This document shows, piece after piece, positions 46,030-56,400 of a stretch of DNA of 64,000 nt. A model generated the notes under the pieces. It did not search any database. It was not told the DNA's origin and worked only from the letters and a program-made list of their open reading frames with translations. The position numbers were made by a program, and so were the translations under genes. Within the stretch, counting starts at the first letter, position 1. Every line of letters begins with the position of its first letter. Source of the DNA: Puccinia triticina (lineage: Eukaryota > Basidiomycota > Pucciniomycetes > Pucciniales > Pucciniaceae); assembly GCF_026914185.1 (NCBI RefSeq), contig NC_070564.1, forward strand, positions 930,001 to 994,000. The letters are read 5' to 3'.

Positions 46030-46860
46030 GTATAACAATGCGGGCATCTTGATGTTGCTGCGGCCCACAGTGACTTCATGATGCTGCATATGAGAATACA
46101 CAGCATCAGCTGCAGCAGCATTTGGCCGGCTGATTTACCTTTGGACAGCCGGCCACCGCAGTACATAACAACCTCTGGATGACCAGGCCTTGTGCTGGCC
46201 ATTGAGAGGATTACACACTCCTCTCAATGTCCATCTCATGGACCGGTCATTGGGAGGAGTCCACACTCCTCTTGATGCCAGCACACACCAGCTTCAATAG
46301 GAGTACAGACACCTCTCAATGGCCGGCACAACAACCAGTCATCAAGAGGAGTACACACTCCTCTCAATGGCTGGCCCAAGGCCCGGTCATTGGGAGGAGT
46401 ACATACACACTTCCCTCGATGGACGGCGCAAACCGGGCATTGAGGTGCATGTACTCCTGTTTACACCAGTCTGTGTTGGCATTGAGAGGAGTATAGAACC
46501 CTCCTCCCAATGACCAGTCCTTATTCTGGTCATTGAGAGGAGTGTGAACTCATCCTCCCAATGACCAGTCCTTATGCTGGTCATTGAGAGGAGTGTGGAC
46601 TACTCTTGTCTTGATGGCCGGCACAAGGACTCCTTGCAATGGCCAGTCCTTGTGCTGGCCATCAAGAGGATTTTGGACACCTCCCAACAACCGGTCCTTG
46701 TGCCAGCCATCAAGAGGTGTGGTGCATGTACATACACCAGTGGACGGCTTTCCATCAGCCAGCAAAATACTTGTCACGCAGGGTTCAAATCCCCACTGAA
46801 TTGTCAGATGTTGCTGCGGCCCGCAGCAACATTGTCAGCTGGCTTACCCGCGTAGGGAAC
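46030..46860. repeat. Array of GGAGT/CCGGTCAT palindromic units
   Basis: About a dozen irregular units of the form (GACC/GGCC)GGTCATTGAGAGGAGT...ACTCCTCTCAATGACC occupy 46190-46720. They are bordered by GATGTTGCTGCGGCCC at about 46051 and again at about 46807. The motif is close to, but distinct from, the array inside the element at 20326-22063. No coding sequence. Confidence 0.7.
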
Positions 46861-47040
46861 TAGCTAGACAAAGTGTTAGTAATTATATATGTATAATTAC
46901 TAACGAGTTCTAAATACAACAGTAGATAGGAAGAAAAAAAAAAGATAAAGGATAAAAGATAAGAGATTTATATTTAAGTTTATCTCGCGTATAGCGGTTG
47001 AGTCTTTGTAGACTGGTTAAGCTGCTTATAGCTAGCCTCT

Positions 47041-49486
47041 CACCAGGAAAAAAAAGTAGTCAGTTGATGACAACTGACATAACACAGCTCTGGTTTCAGC
47101 TACCAAGCTACTCCATCTGCTAGTGCAGGGCTGGCTGGCACACAGCTCAGTGCCCATTTTGGCACAGCTGAAGCCTCTAGAATTTTCACAGGCTGCTCCT
47201 CAGCTTTGTCCCAGGCACAGCTCCTGCTTAGCCTTGGCCCAGCTGCTGCTTAGCCTTGGCCCAGGCCCAGCTGCCCCTCAGTCTTGGCACAGGACAAGCC
47301 ACTGCTCAGCCTTTGCCTGAGCAAGAACGGGCGTTGATAAACGCACGCCCGTCCCCCGGGGGCACGCCCACGCCCACGCCCTTCGAAAAGGGCGCGTGGG
47401 ACCGCACACCCTTTTTCAAGGGCGTGCGAGTCAAAGGGCGTGCACGCCCCTGTATGGGCGTGCGAGGGCGTGCACGCCGCCACACCGTGCCTGCTCGCCG
47501 GGAGCCCCTTGGCAGGCAGGTGCAAGTATACCTGCTCGCCGAGAGCCCCTCGGCGGGCAGGTACAGATCCCACCTCACCAAGAACCTCTCGGAGAGCATG
47601 TATACATGCACCTGCTCGCCGAGGGGCTCTCGGTGAGCATGCTCGGCGGGTAGGTTTATGTATCCCTGCTCGCCGAGAGCCTTGCCTGCTCGCCGAGAAG
47701 GATGACTCTCGGCGAGCAGGTATACAAACACCTGCCCGCCGAGCCTGCTCACCGAGAGCCCCTCGGCGGGCAGGTGCATGTATACCTGCTTGACGAGAGA
47801 AATCCTCGGCGAGCAGGCATACAGATCCCACCTCGCCGAGAACCTCTCGGCGAGAAGGTATACATACACCTGCCCGCCGAGCCTGCTCACCCAGAGCCCC
47901 TTGGCGGGCAGGTGCATGTATACCTGCTCGCCAAGTGAAATCCTCGGCGAGCAGGCATAGAGATCCCACCTCGCCGAGAGCCTCTCGGCGAGCAGGTATA
48001 CACACACCTGCCCACTGAGCCTGCTCACCGAGAGCCCCTTGGCGGGCAGGTGCATGTATACCTGCTCGCCGAGAGAAATCGTCGGCGAGCAGGCATACAC
48101 CTCTCGGCGAGCAGGCATACATATCCCCGCTCGCCGAGAGCCTTGCCTGCTCGCCGAGAAGGATAACTCTCGGCGAGCAGGTATACAAACACCTGCCCGC
48201 CGAGCCTGCTCGCTAAGGGCCCCTCGGCGGGCAGGTGCAAGTATACCTGCTCGCCGAGAGGCTCTTGGCGAGGTGGGATCTGTATGCCTGCTCGCCGAGG
48301 ATTTCTCTCGGCGAGCAGGTATACATGCACCTGCCCGCCGAGGGGCTCTCGGTGAGCAGGCTCGGTGGGCAGTTTTATGTATACCTTCTCGCCGAGAGGC
48401 TCTCGGCGAGGTGGGATCTGTATGCCTGCTCGCCGAGGATTTCACTTGGCGAGCAGGTATACATGCACCTGCCCGCCGAGGGCCTCTCGGTGAGCAAGCT
48501 CGGCGGGCAGGTGTATGTATACCTGCTCGCCGAGAGGCTCTCGGCGAGGTGGGATCTGTATGCCTGCTCGCCAAGGATTTCTCTCGGCGAGCAGGTATAC
48601 ATGCACCTGCCCGCCGAGGGGCCCTTGGCAAGCAGGTGTTTGTATACCTGCTCGCCAAGAGTTATCCCTCTCGGCGAGCAGGCAAGGCTCTCGGCGAGCA
48701 GGGATACATACACCTACCCGCCGAGCCTGCTCACCGAGAGCCCCTTGGCGGGCAGGTGCATGTATACCTGCTCTCTGAGAGGCTCTCGGCGAGGTGGGAT
48801 CTGGACCTGCCCGCCGAGGGGCTCTCGGCGAGCAGGTATACTTGCACCTGCCCGCCGAGGGGCTCCCGGCGAGCAGGCATAGTGCACGCCTATGTGGGGG
48901 CGTGCACGCCCTCGCACGCCCATACAGGGGCGTGCACGTCCTTGATAAAGGGCGTGCGGTCCCACACGCCCTTTTCAAAGGGTGTGGGCGTGGGTGTGCC
49001 CCCGGGGGACGGGTGTGTGTTTATCAACGCCCTTTCTTGCTCAGGCAAAGGCTGAGCAGTGGCTTGTCCTGTGCCAAAACTGAGGGGCAGCTGGGCCCGG
49101 GCCAAGGCTGAGCAGCAGCTGGGCCTGGGCCAAGGCTGAGCAGCAGCTGGGCCTGGGCCAAGGCTGAGCAGCAGCTGGGCCCGGGCCAAGACTGAGCAGC
49201 AGCTGGGCCCAGGCCAAGGCTGAGCAGCAGCTGGGCCCGGGCCAAGGCTGAGCAGCAGCTGGGCCCGGGCCAAGGCTGAGCAGCAGCTGGGCCCGGGCCA
49301 AGGCTGAGCAGCAGCTGGGCCCGGGCCAAGGCTGAGCAGCAGCTGGGCCCGGGCCAAGGCTGAGCAGCAGCTGTGCCTGGGACAAAGCTGAGGAGCAGCT
49401 GGTGAAAATTGCACTAGAGGCTGGATAGCCAGCTGGAGCAGGCGTCATGTCAGTTGTCATCTAATGACTACTGATTTTTCCTGGTG
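47041..49486. mobile_element. 2.4-kb foldback element with CTGCTCGCCGAG hairpin array
   Basis: CACCAGGAAAAAA...CAGTTGATGACAACTGAC at the left is inverted at the right (GTCAGTTGTCAT...CCTGGTG). The arms continue inwards through AGCTG/CAGCTGGGCC-rich sequence and a GGGCGTGCACGCC segment. The centre (about 47480-48880) is a long array of palindromic units alternating CTGCTCGCCGAGAG, CTCTCGGCGAGCAGG and CCTGCCCGCCGAG with GTATACATG spacers. At the right arm a 32-bp unit (CAGCAGCTGGGCC(T/C)GGGCCAAGGCTGAG) is repeated about ten times, whereas the left arm has only two or three. Long open frames up to 450 codons on both strands are repeats of RRAG/LGEQ and are not genes. No clean target duplication was found. 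Confidence 0.75.
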
Positions 49487-49985
49487 TCTCCTATAGAAAT
49501 CTATAGGAGGTTAGATCTAAGATATTTATAAGATCTTTTTGGTTTCTCTCCGGCTAAGATAGCACGGTAGGGTTATTACCAAAAAACCCAGAAGTAAAGT
49601 TTTATTGTATAGTTGGTTTACGGATATTTAGTAAGAGGAAGGAAAAGGGAAGTGGTTTGAGATAAATATATATTTATAAGAGAGGAGTATGATATAACTC
49701 TTCGATAAGAATGCGGAATTTAAACTTACAGAGTAAGTTCCTAGTAGCGCTATCTCTATCGAGTACGATTTGCTTAACGAGGTTTACGGAGCTGAGTAAG
49801 GTCACGAGAATTTCATATCAATAATTATCCGATTCCGCTTGTTAACGTATATTAAGGAAAATACTAGATAAAGGAGTCTTATAATAGAGTACTGTAATAC
49901 AGTAGTCTAGCTTAGAGTCTTTCTAAGTAGTAATTACCTTTGATTTACGAATTCTGGTCGGAAGTCGAGTAAAATTTTTGATCTA
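49487..49985. other. TA-rich tract with RIP-like dinucleotide bias
   Basis: In 49501-49980 my hand count gives about 8 CA and 14 TG against about 16 AC and 32 GT, with TA strongly over-represented and CG not depleted. This is the pattern left by repeat-induced point mutation (CA to TA) in other fungi. The short tract 46865-47030 on the other side of the foldback element looks similar. No gene. Confidence 0.5.
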
Positions 49986-51709
49986 TTCTTCTCTGAGGGG
50001 GGGGAGAGATTCTCTCCGACTCTTTCGAAGAGATAACTGTTCTCTCTTCCGTGTCTTTGGTTGTGATTGTGTCATCGTACATGTCAAAGTTTTTCTTCAT
50101 TACTTGTTTTTCTATGTTTGTTAATTCTTGATGATTATTTCTACTATTTGTGGTTGTTCTTACTTTAAGCATATATGCATTATTCTTACTCGCAGTTCCC
50201 GCGCTCCATAGCGCGGCTATAGCACATAACATATCATTACATATTCATTATCTCTGCGCTTAGCGCTTTCACTTCTCTGCGCCCGCGCTTTTTATAGAAT
50301 TGTATACTACATTAATGATAATAATAATTGTATTTGCAACCCTTTTGGACATTCTAAATGTCTCAAGGGTTGACAAACATTGGGATGTCAACAGTGTAAT
50401 GTATTTACACTGCGGACATCTCAGTGTTGCTGCTGCCTGCTGCAGCATCATATTGCTTACATTGTGGTTGCATGTGCAGTCACTGCGCCTATTGCCGCAG
50501 TCATGCGGGCCTGATTTTCATGATGTTGCGGCATCTGGGACCAACACCCAAATGCCCGCAGTCTTACACAGCGGGAAGTTGGTTGTCGCACGCAGCCCGC
50601 AGCAACACCCAAGTAAAGGGGGTCCCCTTGGCTTGGGTGTTGCTGTGGGCTGCACAGTGACCCAATAACCAATTGCCTGCTGTGTAATTAGCTTATCATG
50701 GTTTAAGGCTTGCCTGTCTGGAATTAGTGGTGTTTGAGGTTGTGGGTTCAATCCTCACTCTGAACAACTTTCAATCTGGCTTCCTGGTAACATCCTGAGT
50801 TTATGTGGTTGTTTAGTGTCAACTTGAGCAAATTAATATTCTTCAGCTGCTAAAGTTTTTCCCCAGGGAGTTCAAATTCTGGCACAAGTTCAGGGGGGCC
50901 TCAGATTACATGGGGTTTATCAATGACTTCAGAAAATATCCTCAAAGAGATTTATGTACAGATGTATGAAAATCAAGTAAAATTTGTGAAGGATTCTCTG
51001 AATCCCCTGGTTCTGCGTGGGGACTCAGTGTGGTGCAATATTGTTTTGTGATGGACAATGTGTCACACTAACGTGCGTGTGTATGTTTGTGTGACACAAG
51101 TTGTCATACAAGCCTGCACGCATTATATGTTTGTGTGAAAGTGGGACCTTAGCCAATGCAAGCCAAAGTCAAACCATAGTACCAGGGCAAAAGCAGACTT
51201 CCCAGAGTCTCACTACACTCCATCATAAGTTTGAACCATGTGTAATAGAAACAATTTAACAAAAACTAGCAGATTTTTGGCTGAAAATCAATATAAAAAT
51301 AGTTTCTGAGAAACCAACAGGGTATGTATGTGTTTACAAAGAGGTCAAAAATCATCACCATCAAAACATGAGGAAATTTGGTCAATATTGAGGATCAAGT
51401 AAACCTTATCATTAAATTGGCCTTGTTTCAAGGATAGGTATGGCATACATTTTACACATACATTATACAATACATCAAGTGTTGTTCAAGTTAATATCAG
51501 AATATGCTGTGGAAGACATGAAAATTTCCTTCAAACCAGTATCTAACTGAGATCCAACAAAATCTATAACTGAGTTCAGAGATGGCACTTGCACGCAAGT
51601 GCTGAGCAAATTCCCATGGTGTCAGCAAACAAATGTGAATGCTCTTACACCTGTCCCAATGTGGTTTCTCTCTGGGACAAAATTTGAGAATTTTGGTGAG
51701 ATGTACAGT
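49986..51709. other. Repeat-derived region without a recognisable gene
   Basis: A 95-codon minus-strand frame (50232-49945) is open but unrecognised. At about 50380-50670 there is a repeat resembling the GTTGCTGCGGCCC borders of the array at 46.0-46.9 kb (TGTTGCTGCTGCCTGC..., CCCGCAGCAACACCC). Near 50690-50757 TAGCTTATCATGG and GGGTTCAATCC are spaced like RNA polymerase III A and B boxes, so a tRNA-derived SINE relic is possible. The remainder is AT-rich and empty. Confidence 0.35.
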
Positions 51710-52262
51710 TAAAGGGCGAGGAAGGCAAGCACTGAGATGACACGGGAAGTGCCGTGAGCTACACGAACAAGGACACGACGACTGATGGTGGAAGCACACC
51801 TGAGATGACACGGGAAGTGCCGTGAGCTACACGAACAAGGACACGACGACTGATGGTGGAAGCACACCTGCGGACAGCCGGGAGGAGATGTGCGGAGTGA
51901 GTAGTTGCAAATGGGAATGACCAATGAATGAAAACATGACAATATAATACCAACCTGAGATGACACGGGAAGTGCCGTGAGCTACACGAACAAGGACACG
52001 ACGACTGATGGTGGAAGCACACCTGGGGACACAACAGGTGAGAATGAGACACTAGAAGGGGAGATGAGAGAAAGAAGTGAGGACGCATACCTGCGGACAG
52101 CCGGGAGGAGATGTGCGGAGTGAGTAGTTGCAAATGGGAATGACGAATAGAGTACAACGTGGTGGAATAAAGTTGAACTATATACATCATGATTAGGTTT
52201 GCGCTCTCACTAAGTCCGCAGCAAGGACAGCTCCGGAGGCCGCGCCGGTATGTGACTCAATA
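51710..52262 (-). repeat. 3' LTR of the copia element
   Basis: 553 bp, matching the other LTR at all but about one position. Inside it, a segment of about 65 bp beginning CTGAGATGACACGGGAAGTG and running through GACTGATGGTGGAAGCACAC occurs three times (about 51737, 51801 and 51955), and a CTGCGGACAGCCGGGAGG segment occurs twice. Confidence 0.95.
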
Positions 52263-52275
52263 CCCCCCCTCTCTC
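52263..52275 (-). promoter_or_regulatory. Polypurine tract for plus-strand priming
   Basis: Directly next to the 3' LTR the sense strand reads GAGAGAGGGGGGG, the expected position and composition for a retrotransposon polypurine tract. The stop codon of the polyprotein lies immediately upstream, overlapping its start. Confidence 0.85.
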
Positions 52276-55200
52276 ATTGCCCGTGAATGTTGAGGTCTGC
52301 AATGACATTGATGTGCTTCTGTTTACCTAGCGCCTTCGTGCAAATGTCGGCCTTCATTTTTTGAGTTGAAATGTAGTTGATGTGAATCAGGCCTGTGTCG
52401 TGAATTTCGCGCAGCCAGTGGTATAGGATGTCAATGTGTTTTGAGCGTTGTTGGAAGATCGGGTTTGTTGCCAGTGCTATTGCACTTTGGTTGTCGACGT
52501 AGATTTCGAATCTTCTTGTGTGCTTGATTGATAGGCTTGAGAAGAGGTATTTCAACCACACCGATTCTTGGACGCCCTCGAACAGCGCCCTATACTCTGC
52601 TTCGGTAGTTGACGTCGAAACGGTCTGTTGCTTTTTCGAGCGCCAAGAAAGAAGATTGTCACCTAGCTGAGTGACGTACCCAGAGTAGGAGCGTCGGTCG
52701 TCTGAGCAGTTGGCGAAGTCCGCGTCAGTGTACACTGAGACGTCTTCCAGTTTGGTAGTCGCTTTCAGCAGGATCCCGTGGGACTTTGTTCCTGATAAAT
52801 ATCTGAGCAAGTGTTGCACGGCCTTCCAATGAGTGATTCCTGGTCTTTCTAGATGCTGAGATAATTGAGACACCGTAAATGCAATGTCTGGGCGTGTCGA
52901 CACCGATAAGTAGTTGAGCAATCCTAGGGCCTCTCTGTAGTTGACTTTTAGCTGCAAGAAGGACTGGTGTTCCTCGTCTGAGCACCTGACGAGACGTGTG
53001 TTCTGCACCATCGGCGTAGACGTTGCGCGGCAGTCGGAGAACCCGTAGGTGTCTAGGATAGATTGAGTGTAAGTTTCTTGGTTGAGAAGGATACTGGATT
53101 TTGATGGTCGCGACAGCTTTATTCCCAGTATGTGTTCAGCCTCGCCCAAGTCTTCCATCCGAAACTTCGCTGAGATGAGTTTTTTGAATCTGTCGACGTC
53201 GTGGCTGATAATGATCATGTCGTCGACGTAAACGTGAACGAAGCATTCCCAACCTTCCACCAGAGAGGTGAAGAGGCAGGGATCGGCGGGACAAGGACGG
53301 AAGTTGATCGAGACGAAAAATGCTTTGAGTTCTGCATACCAGACTCGCGGAGCCTGCTTCAGGCCGTAAATTGCTTTGTGAAGCTTCAGGCAGTAGCCTT
53401 TTGGCACGTCGAGCCCAGGCGGAGGTCTTAGGTAGACCGATTCTTTGAGTTTTCCATTGAGGAAGGCATTTTTAGCGTCCATTTGGTGGATCGCATAGCC
53501 CCGAGAGAGTCCGACGATGAGAGCTGCTCTGAGGCTGGTGGAGCGGCCCGTGGGAGCGTAGGTGAAACCGTAGCCTTCTTTTTGCTGCGACCCTTGAGCA
53601 CAGAGCCTTGCTTTGAATTTAACGACTATGCCTTCAGCGTTGCGCTTCTTGCGGAATACCCAGACTGTCCCGAGTAGTGATTCGTCGCCCGGTAGTATCT
53701 CGATTGACCACACTTTCAGGTCCTTCATCGCAGCTAGCTCGGATTCCACGGCCTGAGTCCAAGAGGATGCGTCCGCGGATAGCATTGCTTCCCTGTGAGT
53801 CTTAGGGATGTCTGATGCAGCAAGAGCCATTGCAAGATTCGCCCGTCTTTTCGTGTGAAGAATATGCGACGGATCTATGTCTGAGCTTATGTTTTTGGGG
53901 GCGATATTGGACGTCATTAGAATGTCGTACCCCGGTCGAGGAGTTGTTGTAGATGCAGAAGGTATTGGAGGAGGAGGAAGGGGTTCTTCTCGGGAAGATT
54001 CCTCAGTTTGCTCGGGATTGTGGAAGAACGAGTTGGCGTCGATGAAAGAGGATTCAGGACTGTGCTCGTCCTCAGTTGATCTCCAGTCAAGAACATCCTG
54101 CATTGCGGAGGAAGGTGGTTGGGGTTCTTTGGATTCATAGATCTCATCGAACTCGAGTGGGGTAAGCGGGTCGAATTGGAAGGATGGATCAGCTGGGGAG
54201 AAAGTGGAGACTCCTGGGAACTCTGTCACGTTGAATGTTACGTCGTGACAGCGCTCCACTCTCCCCCCTGGAAGGAGGACGCGCCAGTTGTGCGTCCCCA
54301 GCTGGTATCCGACTAGCAATCCCTTTTTGGCCGTGTCGCCGAATTTGCCATCGCGAAGCTGTTTTGGGATGTTCACGTAGGCTTGACAACCAAACGGCTT
54401 GAGACGAGATGTGTTGAAAGGAGATCCGAACCACAAGTTGTGGGGGGTGTCCCACCTGAGTTTACGCATGGGTGTGATGTTCTCGAGTAGAACTGCCGTG
54501 GAGACTGCCTCCCCCCAGTATTCGGATGGTAGGTTTGCTTGCTTAAGCATACATCTGGCTTTCTCCGACGTAGACCTGTTTCCGCGTTCAGCCACAGAGT
54601 TTTGCTGAGGGGTATAGGGTGCCGTGACTTGAACCGTGATCCCCTTTGATTTGAGGAACTCAAGAAACTCATTGGAATTAAATTCCCCACCGCCGTCGAA
54701 GATTACAGTCTTAATGTTGGAAGAATGATGGTTTGTCACTTCGTTGTAGTATTGCAAGAAAAATGAAAACGTCTCGGACTTCTTAGACAACAAGTAAAGA
54801 TGACGATAACGGGTGTAATAGTCGGTAATCTTCAGATAGTATTCCTTCCCGCCGAATGACTTGGGATTGATGCGACCGCTGAGGTCCATGTAGACGTACT
54901 CTAGCGGTCGTGTGGCTTCAGGGAGGGAGCCAGGGAATGGTAGACGATGAGATTTCGAGAGGGAACAAGCTTCACATGAGATTTTGGCAGCTTTGATGCC
55001 TGGAAAGAGCTTCTTTAAAGCCTTGATGTTTGGGTGGCCTGCTGATCTGTGGAGGGTGTTCAAGTCAGATGATGTCGCCTGATTCGCTACTGGTAGATGA
55101 GACGACTGACCTTGACGACCGGGAGCAAGTTTGATGTTGCAGACACCGTTGATCACCGCCGCCGAAAGGATGATTGACTTGTTTCGTACAAGGTCAAACG

Positions 55201-56338
55201 TTTTCGGTCCGGTTCTAGACACGTTGCATCCACGTTCAAAGAGCCGGCCAAAACTGATCAGCGTGCCGGAAAGATCGGGCACGTGCAAGGCTTTCAGTTT
55301 GAGTGACGATCCGTCGTTCGCGAGGATGTTGACGTAGCCTTCGCCAGCCGACTTCAAAGTGTTTCCGTCGGCCAGTGAGATGAGAGTAGATCTTGGTCGA
55401 TAGTCAGTGAATCTAGCTTTGTCGCTGAACATGTGGTGACTGGCACCACTGTCGAGGAAGCAGACATCAGTCGATTTGACTGCAGCTAGGGCTTGACGTA
55501 TGCACAGTAACCCGCTGCTGGTGGTGCTAATGGAGGACGAGTCGTGATCGTCGTCTTCCTGAGGAGAGGAGGCCGCGGCGTTGGCCGTTGGTTTCTTCTT
55601 TTTGAGTTGATTGCACTCGGAGGCTGAGTGCTTGGTGGCCGGGTTGTGGTAGCCCGGAGAGCATGTTGGCCAGCTGGGGGTTTTTGACTTAGAAGCAGCA
55701 GCAAGGGCTGACTCCTGCTTGATGACGGGTGCTGAAGAAGAGGCAGTGGACTCTTGATCGCGTCGCTTTCCTTCAAGTAGGTCCCTGAGAATGTCGAGGG
55801 TGAGTGGTCGTTTTGTGAGGAGAATGTCTCTGAGATTGAGTGACGAGGGTAGTCTAGACAACAAGAATTCGGCCATCCACGTCTCGTGGAGGGTGAATTT
55901 TTCGGGAGCTTTGATGATGTCTACTCCTACCGCGGCGATGCTGCTGAGTTTTTCTTGTAGGTCGGTGAGGAAACCAGCAACGTCGTCCTTCTTGAAGGTG
56001 ATAGAAAAGAAGTCTTGTACCACTTTGGCTTGGTTTTCGCCGGTCTTAGCTTCAAAGTGTCCTTCGACGAGTAACCAGATCGCTCGTGGATTATTCTCAT
56101 TTTCGGTCTTGACAAACTGAGTGCGGTATTTCTGACCGAGATAAAGTGAGACTATACCCGCCGCTTTTCCCATCTCTTTGTTGTGAAGAGCTGCTGCGGT
56201 GGCATCTGATGGAGTTGGAACAAGTGCGTCGATGTACATCTTGAGTCCTTGAACCTGTAGATACGCTTTCATTTGTCCCTTCCAAGTTGAGAAGGGAACG
56301 GAGTCGAGAGACTGAAGCGTATTCTTGTGTTCTGACAT
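52274..56338 (-). CDS. copia Gag-Pol polyprotein, 1354 residues, intact
   Basis: Single uninterrupted frame. Gag-like (UBN2/Retrotran_gag_2 type) region at about residues 10-190. A putative zinc-binding C-x4-H-x5-H-x4-C sequence (CSPGYHNPATKHSASEC) at 226-242. Aspartic protease DSGAS at 296-300. Integrase HHCC zinc finger (LHRSAGHP with CEAC) at about 429-458 and DDE residues in YMDLSG (D485), FDGGGEF (D548) and AERGNRS (E584). A Ser/Pro-rich linker lies at 740-810. Reverse transcriptase spans about 870-1115 with MDAKNAFLNG (D954) and YVDDM (1037-1041). RNase H follows at about 1200-1340 with YTDADFA, TEAEYRAL and YVDNQSAIALA. Order PR-IN-RT-RH defines Ty1/copia. No frameshift between gag and pol. 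The start ATG at 56338 is about 60 nt inside the 5' LTR boundary. Confidence 0.95.
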   Translation of the reverse strand: MSEHKNTLQSLDSVPFSTWKGQMKAYLQVQGLKMYIDALVPTPSDATAAALHNKEMGKAAGIVSLYLGQKYRTQFVKTENENNPRAIWLLVEGHFEAKTGENQAKVVQDFFSITFKKDDVAGFLTDLQEKLSSIAAVGVDIIKAPEKFTLHETWMAEFLLSRLPSSLNLRDILLTKRPLTLDILRDLLEGKRRDQESTASSSAPVIKQESALAAASKSKTPSWPTCSPGYHNPATKHSASECNQLKKKKPTANAAASSPQEDDDHDSSSISTTSSGLLCIRQALAAVKSTDVCFLDSGASHHMFSDKARFTDYRPRSTLISLADGNTLKSAGEGYVNILANDGSSLKLKALHVPDLSGTLISFGRLFERGCNVSRTGPKTFDLVRNKSIILSAAVINGVCNIKLAPGRQGQSSHLPVANQATSSDLNTLHRSAGHPNIKALKKLFPGIKAAKISCEACSLSKSHRLPFPGSLPEATRPLEYVYMDLSGRINPKSFGGKEYYLKITDYYTRYRHLYLLSKKSETFSFFLQYYNEVTNHHSSNIKTVIFDGGGEFNSNEFLEFLKSKGITVQVTAPYTPQQNSVAERGNRSTSEKARCMLKQANLPSEYWGEAVSTAVLLENITPMRKLRWDTPHNLWFGSPFNTSRLKPFGCQAYVNIPKQLRDGKFGDTAKKGLLVGYQLGTHNWRVLLPGGRVERCHDVTFNVTEFPGVSTFSPADPSFQFDPLTPLEFDEIYESKEPQPPSSAMQDVLDWRSTEDEHSPESSFIDANSFFHNPEQTEESSREEPLPPPPIPSASTTTPRPGYDILMTSNIAPKNISSDIDPSHILHTKRRANLAMALAASDIPKTHREAMLSADASSWTQAVESELAAMKDLKVWSIEILPGDESLLGTVWVFRKKRNAEGIVVKFKARLCAQGSQQKEGYGFTYAPTGRSTSLRAALIVGLSRGYAIHQMDAKNAFLNGKLKESVYLRPPPGLDVPKGYCLKLHKAIYGLKQAPRVWYAELKAFFVSINFRPCPADPCLFTSLVEGWECFVHVYVDDMIIISHDVDRFKKLISAKFRMEDLGEAEHILGIKLSRPSKSSILLNQETYTQSILDTYGFSDCRATSTPMVQNTRLVRCSDEEHQSFLQLKVNYREALGLLNYLSVSTRPDIAFTVSQLSQHLERPGITHWKAVQHLLRYLSGTKSHGILLKATTKLEDVSVYTDADFANCSDDRRSYSGYVTQLGDNLLSWRSKKQQTVSTSTTEAEYRALFEGVQESVWLKYLFSSLSIKHTRRFEIYVDNQSAIALATNPIFQQRSKHIDILYHWLREIHDTGLIHINYISTQKMKADICTKALGKQKHINVIADLNIHGQ

Positions 56339-56388
56339 GATGTTAGGATTGTTCGGTAGTTCTGCTCGGTGTATCGATTCACGCTCCT

Positions 56389-56400
56389 GGGCTCATAACC
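56389..56400 (-). promoter_or_regulatory. Primer-binding site, initiator tRNA-Met anticodon arm
   Basis: Immediately after the 5' LTR the sense strand reads GGTTATGAGCCC; its complement GGGCTCATAACC is the anticodon stem-loop sequence of eukaryotic initiator tRNA-Met. This indicates priming by a cleaved half-tRNA, as known for Drosophila copia and yeast Ty5, rather than by the tRNA 3' end. Confidence 0.85.

Noticed and set aside
46780..46800. GGTTCAAATCC T-loop-like sequence
   Set aside because: Only the B-box resembles a tRNA; no A-box or stems at the right distance.
47250..49460. Long open frames (up to 450 codons) on both strands
   Set aside because: They lie wholly in palindromic GC-rich arrays, overlap on opposite strands, and translate to RRAG/LGEQ or LGPGPAAAQPW repeats; these are by-products of repeat composition.
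50688..50760. tRNA gene suggested by A-box and B-box-like sequences
   Set aside because: No cloverleaf with a paired acceptor stem could be built; at most a SINE relic.
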